Shown: positions 60,201 through 64,000 of the stretch, in pieces
Numbering within the stretch: the stretch's first letter is position 1
How the letters are laid out: the number at the start of each line of letters is the position of its first letter
Assembly: GCF_037392515.1 (NCBI RefSeq)
Contig: NC_090291.1
Location: 36,293,001 to 36,357,000 of the forward strand
Direction of reading: 5' to 3'
Length of the DNA: 64,000 bases
Source: Haliotis asinina
Taxonomy: Eukaryota; Mollusca; Gastropoda; Lepetellida; Haliotidae
Notes under the pieces: model-generated
Database searches by the model: none
Seen by the model: the letters and a program-made list of their open reading frames with translations, nothing else
Told to the model about the DNA's origin: nothing
Position numbers and translations under genes: made by a program

Positions 60201-63200
60201 ACACGTCAGTACGCAAGTAATATTACATGTCAGTACAGCAGTAATGTTACGTGTCAACACGCAGGTAATGTTACACGTCAGTACACTAGTAATGTTTCAT
60301 GTCAGTACACAAGTAATGTCACATATCAGTACACCAGTAATGGTACACGTCAGTACACTAGTAACCTTACATGTCAGTACACCAATAATGTTACATGTCA
60401 GTACATCTGTAATGTTACATGTCAGTACACCAGTAATGTTACACGTCAGTACGCAAGTAATATTACATGTCAGTACACCAGTAATGTTACATGTCAGTAC
60501 ATGGTGTAAAATTATACTCACTCACTCTTACGGTGAAAAAAGTACATTTATTTGGAAATGAAGTACCCACACGCATTATTGTCTCTTTGACCCCTTTCTT
60601 CTAACTATATGATAGTGACACCACGTTCACTAATAATTCCACTATGTTCCTTTTTGGTGAAACATCTCTTCATCTTTCCATTGTGCACGAAACATGTTCT
60701 CATGGTGACAGGGTGTCATATTGTGCAAAGTGATCTTAGTACTAATCTGACCCTAACTCACGTACTTTAACATCAACTTGCGTCAGTTTATCGCAAAGGT
60801 GGTCGCAACTCCCACGCCTTAAAATTAACTTGCGTCAGTGTTCGCGCTAAGGTGAACGTAACTCCCATACCTTAACACAGATTTACGTCAGTCTTATCGC
60901 TAAGCTTATTGTAACTCCAATGCGTTAAGAAGGACGTACGTCAAGATTGCTCAGTACGACAGCGCCCCGGTGTATGTTTTCCGTAGGGCTGAGTGATATA
61001 GAAAACCGCATCTTCATCAGTAAGATACAGTACGGGCTGTGGGGTGGCCTAGTGGTTAAAGCCTTCGCTCGTCACGACGAAGACCCATGTTCGATTTCCC
61101 AAACAGGCTCAAATGGAGCAGCCAATATCTGGTATCCCCCACTGTGATATCGCCTGAATATAGCTGAAAGCGGCGTAAAACTACTAAACTCACTAAAGCT
61201 CACCCTGCCTAAGATAAATATACACATTCTCAAAAACAGCAACAACAAATACCACGAAAAACAAGTAGTAACCGTAACTGTTTCTTCCAGATGTCCCAGG
61301 TTTGACGGAGTTCCTGCAGGCTGCCAGATGATCACTGACCCCAGCGACAAGTGCTGCAAAGTGCCACAGTGCCCATCCTCCATTACCTATGTTGCCAAGC
61401 CCGTGTACCAACCTTGGAAACAAACCACCTCCCTAGTGAAACCACCAAGCATCACTGACCTTACATCCGGCTTCTATACAGGCGAAGTAACTATCAACTT
61501 CAGCGGCGGGACGGTAGCGCCACCAACCCTACCAGGCGGGCCTGTACAGACTGGAGGCATAGGTACGCCATTATATCAGATGGGGACGCCGTTCTAGAAG
61601 GCATATACGTTAACACAATATTCACCTAACATGTGGGACGGGTAGACTAATATATACCAGCCACATAAGGAGACTGTGCATTGTCCAAATATTACCCTAG
61701 TTGGTAAGTACGATAACAATGTCAAAGGTACATATAGACTTTAATAGAGGGGCCATGAGACCATAATAAGTGGGGACAATTTCAATTTAAAAGTAAATCA
61801 CAATGACGTCACGAGTCCACAAGCGGGACAAGGGTCAAATGACCATGTCACAAGCTCAATAACGGGTATGTCCACCGTCGGTATTGAGAACAGCAGTGCA
61901 TCGACGACGCATAAAGTCTATCAAAGGAAGGCTTGTGCAAGGAAGGCTTGTGGGATGTCACGCCAGATTCTCTGAAGTTCTGTTGCAAGGTCAAGGACGT
62001 TATATAGACGAAGACGGCATAGACGTTGATCCATCTCGTCCCAAACTTGGTCTAACGGGGAGAGATCCGGACAGTCGTCACTGCAGTCTGAAACCTGTGG
62101 CAAAGATGAGTTACCCTTTTCCATCTGTCCTGTCTTGGGATTGTTACACGTCTAGTACGTGGCCGATCGATGTCGTCGTTTGCGTTCAGGTAGCGTCTCG
62201 CCAGTGCAGAAATGGTGGCGGTGGAAATGTGGAGCCACTTGTTGTTGAGACATTCCCCCAAGGACCATCCCAAAGGCCTCGTGACGTTGTACAGACGTTA
62301 GTCTTGGCATGCTATGTGTTTCAATAGCCGTTTACTGATTTGAACGATCTTGAGCTTTCCAAACAGACAGTATTGTATGGTATTCATTTGCTCTGTTTCT
62401 CTTTCCTGGAATGCACCTTCAACAACGTATTGCACGTCTCAAGGACGAAACCACTGACATCACGGAACGTGACACGTGCATGCATGTTGGATACATGTCT
62501 CTAATCTCTGAGTTTAAATCCTTATGTGTGTACACAGGTTTGATAAATTTAGATCTTCAATTTTTGTATGCACAATTTCTTTGTGTGTCCAGCATATAAG
62601 CGGCCTGGGTACTGGTGCAGTGTACATTGATTGATGGCGTCCCTCGCCGTGATACTAGAAATATCACAACCTACCAAACCTTGCTAAAATTGAATATTTG
62701 ACGCAAGAACATATGAAACTATTCGTACTCCTTTTTCAGAGTGTACCTTAAAAATCCCAGTAAAATCTAGCAATGATTATTTATCATGTGATGTTATGAA
62801 ATTGAATGTCAACATGTGATCTAATGATATCACTTGTCTATGACACTTACTTGAAACTTGCCTTAATTCGTTTGACCCGTGAAGATCCGGGTTAGAATTG
62901 ATCTTCACCACCCCTGATTGCCTATGAAATGTACGTACAGGCCAAATGCCTACACGGACGGAATAAAGGTGTAATTCATTGAGCAGATAACGGGATCGAA
63001 ATCATATGAAACCTGTTCCAGTTGACACAACAAGCAGTTCCACGTTGTTGACAAGGCCACTCTTACATGCGGGGCCACTACGGGTAGCTGTGTGATTAAA
63101 GCGTTCGCTCGTCAGGCCGAAGACCCGGGTTCGATCCCCGCACATGGATACAATGTGTGAAGCCCATTTCTGGCGTCCTTTGGCATGATATAGTTGGAAT

Positions 63201-63357
63201 ATTTGCATATACCGACGCTCTTTCACTCACTTTTCCATGCAGGTTACTGTGAGTATAAGGGCCGCCACTACCTTCAGAACGAGAGATGGGAGGATGGTTG
63301 CAAGTATAACTGTGTCTGTGAGCGGGCATATACTGGATCCTGGAGATGCTTAGACAG
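49523..63357 (+). CDS. Secreted ShK/VWC multidomain protein (16 exons, 3' end outside window)
   Basis: Exons: 49523-49592, 50748-50768, 51443-51553, 52439-52567, 53036-53056, 53868-53985, 54805-54947, 55626-55740, 56381-56520, 57307-57438, 58213-58242, 58601-58715, 58966-59186, 59822-59936, 61291-61562, 63243-63357. Every junction is GT-AG and keeps the frame, giving 1,868 coding nt (622 complete codons). Order: signal peptide, basic RKKEKR segment, ShK1, ShK2, VWC1, VWC2, ShK3, proline-rich linker, VWC3, VWC4, first half of VWC5. Each ShK has six cysteines. Each complete VWC has ten, with CxC in the first half and CC-x3/4-C in the second. Gly/Ser/Thr-rich linkers follow several VWCs. ShK domains occur in toxins, metalloproteases and secreted matrix proteins, and VWC domains in matrix proteins and BMP antagonists. 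I infer an extracellular, disulfide-rich structural, mucus, shell-matrix or defence protein. No catalytic domain is visible. The last exon ends on a donor, so the gene continues to the right. The exact family is not recognised. Confidence 0.9.
49757..49935 (-). mobile_element. tRNA-derived SINE, minus strand
   Basis: Tail GTGAGTGAGTGAG on the left, then AATATTCCAGCAATATTCCA, and on the right the B box (GGGAATCGAACCCGGG) and A box. In intron 1. Confidence 0.75.
50748..50768 (+). CDS. Exon 2: 21-nt mini-exon with basic site
   Basis: TTACAG acceptor and GTAAGT donor enclose 21 nt in phase 1-1. It completes a junction reading RKKEKRADPT. The RKKEKR cluster resembles a proprotein convertase site and may release a short propeptide (inference). 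Confidence 0.7.
51443..51553 (+). CDS. Exon 3: ShK domain 1
   Basis: Phase 1-1 exon of 111 nt. It has six cysteines in ShK spacing: CVDKVDC, GVCKDYADWAKDNC, then CGIC. The acceptor TTTAG and donor GTAAGT are strong. Confidence 0.9.
51580..51685 (-). mobile_element. Short LINE 3' end with (GAGT)n
   Basis: (GTGA)n, then TATTTAACGTCACATCGGCA and CAGCCATATCGTGACGAG, identical in type to the LINE tail at 30585-30660. A dead-on-arrival copy in intron 3. Confidence 0.75.
52195..52410 (+). mobile_element. Degraded SINE before exon 4
   Basis: CAGTGGACCCGTGAAGTTTC, then TCACTGGATGATCTGGACAG and GGCTGGAACGTTGCTGATAG, the degraded body and tail of the mollusc SINE seen at 43.3 kb. Confidence 0.55.
52439..52567 (+). 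CDS. Exon 4: ShK domain 2
   Basis: Phase 1-1 exon of 129 nt. A Thr/Pro-rich lead (LHTTAPPP) precedes a six-cysteine ShK: CEDGLPNC, DACTKFAPWAHENC, CGFC. A degraded SINE ends about 30 bp before the acceptor. Confidence 0.9.
52655..52800. repeat. (TG)n/(GTGTGC)n microsatellite
   Basis: Imperfect TG-rich run with GTGCGT hexamers in intron 4. Confidence 0.85.
53036..53056 (+). CDS. Exon 5: 21-nt linker mini-exon
   Basis: A TTTTCAG acceptor and GTAAGT donor flank 21 nt in phase 1-1 encoding roughly QVQSTGF. It joins ShK2 to VWC1. It is short, so support rests on splice sites and preserved phase. Confidence 0.6.
53868..53985 (+). CDS. Exon 6: VWC1 first half
   Basis: Phase 1-2 exon of 118 nt with the recurrent pattern C-Y-Y-Q-G-K-x-Y-x-Q-G-x-x-W, then GCSYSCEC and YKC. 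The TGCAG acceptor is good and the donor is GTATGT. Confidence 0.9.
54040..54101 (+). mobile_element. SINE head fused to (ACT)n
   Basis: GGTGATGTGGTAGCCAAGTT and GTTCGCTCGTCACGCCGAAG match the 5' part of the SINEs at 61.0 and 63.1 kb. The rest is replaced by a trinucleotide repeat. Confidence 0.6.
54102..54200. repeat. (ACT)n microsatellite
   Basis: A perfect trinucleotide run of about 99 bp in intron 6. Diverged ACT-rich sequence continues to about 54.5 kb. Confidence 0.95.
54805..54947 (+). CDS. Exon 7: VWC1 second half
   Basis: Phase 2-1 exon of 143 nt: CPVYNNLPSAC, then GDCCLHPVC, then a Ser/Gly/Val-rich tail. It completes the ten-cysteine VWC begun in exon 6. Confidence 0.9.
55626..55740 (+). 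CDS. Exon 8: VWC2 first half
   Basis: Phase 1-2 exon of 115 nt: CVYNGKNYFQGQTW, GCDLRCTC, YRC. The length equals exons 12, 14 and 16, which indicates duplicated modules. Confidence 0.9.
56085..56215. repeat. Pyrimidine (CT)-rich tract
   Basis: TCTC/CCCTT-rich low-complexity tract in intron 8. Confidence 0.8.
56381..56520 (+). CDS. Exon 9: VWC2 second half
   Basis: Phase 2-1 exon of 140 nt: CPQYGTLPSDC, GQCCETPQC, then a Gly/Ser linker. The donor is GTCAGT, the weakest in the gene. Confidence 0.87.
56600..56731 (+). mobile_element. tRNA-derived SINE
   Basis: GGGGTAGCCCAGTGGTTAAA head, GATCGATTCCCC B box, tail GCGTAAAACTACCTCACTCA. Lies just after exon 9. Confidence 0.8.
57000..57152 (-). 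mobile_element. tRNA-derived SINE, minus strand
   Basis: GGCAATATTCCAGCAATACC, then GGGAATCGAATACGG and TTAACCACTAAGCTACCCCA, the reverse of the tRNA-like head. Confidence 0.7.
57307..57438 (+). CDS. Exon 10: ShK domain 3
   Basis: Phase 1-1 exon of 132 nt with CVDKIPNC, DACPKYPGWAEANC and CDLC. Its IPNCPQY stretch resembles ShK2 (LPNCPEY), which suggests duplication within the gene. Confidence 0.9.
57645..57890 (-). mobile_element. SINE, minus strand
   Basis: TGTAAATAATCCAGTCTGGA, then CAAGTCAGCAAGCCTGACTA, the complement of the body at 43.3 kb. Lies after exon 10. Confidence 0.6.
58213..58242 (+). CDS. Exon 11: proline-rich linker mini-exon
   Basis: A 30-nt phase 1-1 exon encoding HQAPPTPGPN between ShK3 and VWC3. 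Acceptor TTGCCAG, donor GTAAGC. Confidence 0.7.
58400..58545 (+). mobile_element. Degraded SINE
   Basis: GATCCGGGTTCGGCTC-like B box, then GCAGCCCATTCCGGGCGTCC, matching the body of the 63.1-kb copy. Ends about 55 bp before exon 12. Confidence 0.5.
58601..58715 (+). CDS. Exon 12: VWC3 first half
   Basis: Phase 1-2 exon of 115 nt: CVYQGQRYKQGQTW, GCDQRCVC, YRC. The closest resemblance is to exon 8 (shared QGQTW and GCD). Confidence 0.9.
58966..59186 (+). CDS. Exon 13: VWC3 second half plus Gly/Ser tail
   Basis: Phase 2-1 exon of 221 nt: CPTYDNLPPQC, SDCCETVRC, then about 45 residues rich in Gly, Ser, Thr and Gln that look disordered. Confidence 0.9.
59509..59683. mobile_element. Tc1-type MITE in an intron of the ShK/VWC gene
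   Basis: Ends TATACTGAACAACAAAAGAA and (inverted) TACACTGAACAGCTAAAGAA match across about 25 bp, with TA at both ends as expected for Tc1/mariner. 175 bp, non-coding. Confidence 0.65.
59822..59936 (+). CDS. Exon 14: VWC4 first half
   Basis: Phase 1-2 exon of 115 nt: CLYNGQLYVQDQQW, NCATVCTC, YAC. The following intron opens almost directly into a 24-bp minisatellite. Confidence 0.9.
59960..60510. repeat. 24-bp minisatellite in intron 14
   Basis: About 23 units of AATGTTACATGTCAGTACAC plus CAGT. Eight codons per unit keep several frames open on both strands. It begins about 24 bp after the exon 14 donor. Confidence 0.92.
61035..61195 (+). mobile_element. tRNA-derived SINE
   Basis: GGGTGGCCTAGTGGTTAAAG head, GTTCGATTTCCC B box, tail GGCGTAAAACTACTAAACTC. 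It lies in the intron before exon 15. Confidence 0.8.
61291..61562 (+). CDS. Exon 15: VWC4 second half plus long linker
   Basis: Phase 2-1 exon of 272 nt: CPRFDGVPAGC, DKCCKVPQC, then about 60 residues rich in Pro, Thr, Gly and Val. Longest exon seen in the gene. Confidence 0.9.
61765..62480 (-). mobile_element. Internally deleted Tc1-like transposon
   Basis: The helix-turn-helix end (ISTATISALARRYLNANDDI, DRPRTRR) at 62.13-62.25 kb runs almost directly into the C-terminal end (CPDLSPLDQVWDEMDQRL, WRDIPQAF, RRRCTAVLNTDGGHTRY and stop) at 61.87-62.1 kb. The central DDE region is absent. It lies within the intron before exon 16. Confidence 0.75.
63070..63233 (+). mobile_element. tRNA-derived SINE abutting exon 16
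   Basis: A box-like GTGATTAAAGCG and B box GGTTCGATCCC, body GCCCATTTCTGGCGTCC, and tail TTTCACTCAC that runs into the exon 16 acceptor. Confidence 0.8.
63243..63357 (+). CDS. Exon 16: VWC5 first half
   Basis: Phase 1-2 exon of 115 nt: CEYKGRHYLQNERW, GCKYNCVC, WRC. A SINE ends about 10 bp before its acceptor. The matching 2-1 exon must lie beyond the window. Confidence 0.88.
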
Positions 63358-64000
63358 GTACACTACACAGCTTTATTATGTAATGGATACTTTTATCGAT
63401 GCAGTACACGAATTCAAAATATTGCTCCAACGATCCGCTAAATATGCACAGTCTAGGTAAACTTGGTCTCAGTACTTTTCGTTACACGACACTAATGTGT
63501 CTAACAAAACCTAGCAGGGGGTCGCGTCAGGTAACCTTTGAGACTGACCAATCAGATCTCAACCTTACCAAATCGTGAAAGTGGACATACGCACGTATCT
63601 TTTGAACTTTTACCTCGGAAAGGTTAGTACCTGAACGATTCCAAATGTTATTTTCCATAGGTCACAGGTCGCTGAAAGGTTACCTGATTCGACCTCCTAC
63701 TAGGTTTTGGTAGACTCAGTAGTGGAGCGTAACAAAAAGTACTGAGACTAAGTTTGCTTAGACTGGCAAACGAGAATACCCAAATGAAATGTTTTTTTAT
63801 AATAAATATATCGCTATTCTGCATGTACGTAAACAAATCCGAAAACATTGCTTCAACATCCACTAAATATGCAAATGCGGTTTAATCAAATCACCTGTTT
63901 TTATGATAAATACATGGTTTGGTATTGTATATGTATGTAAACTAATCCAACAATAATGTTTCAACGATCTTCTAAGTATGAAAATAGGTTACCCAAATGA

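Noticed and set aside
59853-60561. Frames of up to 210 codons across the 24-bp repeats
   Set aside because: Codon-multiple minisatellite inside an intron; the frames exist in several phases and both strands.
61884-62327. 147-codon plus-strand frame
   Set aside because: Antisense of the Tc1 relic, whose minus-strand reading has recognisable transposase motifs.
56600-63233. Functional tRNA genes at the A/B-box motifs
   Set aside because: The heads are degraded, lack complete cloverleaf stems, and run into shared SINE bodies and CTCACT tails.

Overview
The window looks like nuclear DNA of a marine gastropod mollusc; an abalone-like vetigastropod is my guess. It is AT-rich, with intron-rich genes using GT-AG introns, many tRNA-derived SINEs ending in CTCACTCACT-type tails, RNase H-bearing LINEs with an (ACTC)n tail, decayed Tc1/mariner and Tigger/pogo transposons, and long microsatellites. 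No prokaryotic features, rRNA, functional tRNA or CRISPR array was seen. Family assignments come from motif recognition only, with no database search.

Layout. 1-9.3 kb is mostly non-coding with SINE debris and decayed Tc1 and Tigger transposons. 9.3-15.3 kb holds uncertain coding scraps, a TGTTAC...GTAACA solo-LTR-like fossil, pieces of two LINE families, and an orphan half of a von Willebrand factor C (VWC) module. At 16.5-19.9 kb (minus strand) four phase-compatible exons encode a sushi (CCP) domain followed by a galectin-like domain. 20.7-26.2 kb is a decayed, nearly full-length LINE on the plus strand. 26.6-27.2 kb has two foldback MITEs. At 29.6-30.2 kb (minus) lies the first exon of a secreted protein with a jelly-roll-like domain. 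30.57-41.96 kb is one nested locus: a 5'-truncated minus-strand LINE with a 12-bp target-site duplication (GCATCCCTTAGA), split by an 8.8-kb element (31029-39827). That element has 76-bp terminal inverted repeats, TGT...ACA ends, a 6-bp duplication (TACGTA), and two internal tandem arrays of 171 bp and 370 bp. 42-49.4 kb holds minisatellites, SINEs and another Tc1 relic.

From 49.5 kb to the right edge (plus strand) runs the best-supported host gene: at least 16 exons, 1,868 coding nt (622 complete codons), open at its 3' end. It encodes a signal peptide, a basic RKKEKR site, two ShK domains, a VWC module, a second VWC module, a third ShK, then two further VWC modules and the start of a fifth. 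Every ShK exon is phase 1-1 and each VWC module is a 1-2 exon followed by a 2-1 exon. It is probably an extracellular cysteine-rich matrix, mucus or defence protein, but its function is unknown.

The most novel items are the nested 8.8-kb element of unassigned class, whose internal array carries palindromes related to its own termini, the modular ShK/VWC gene, and the sushi-galectin gene.
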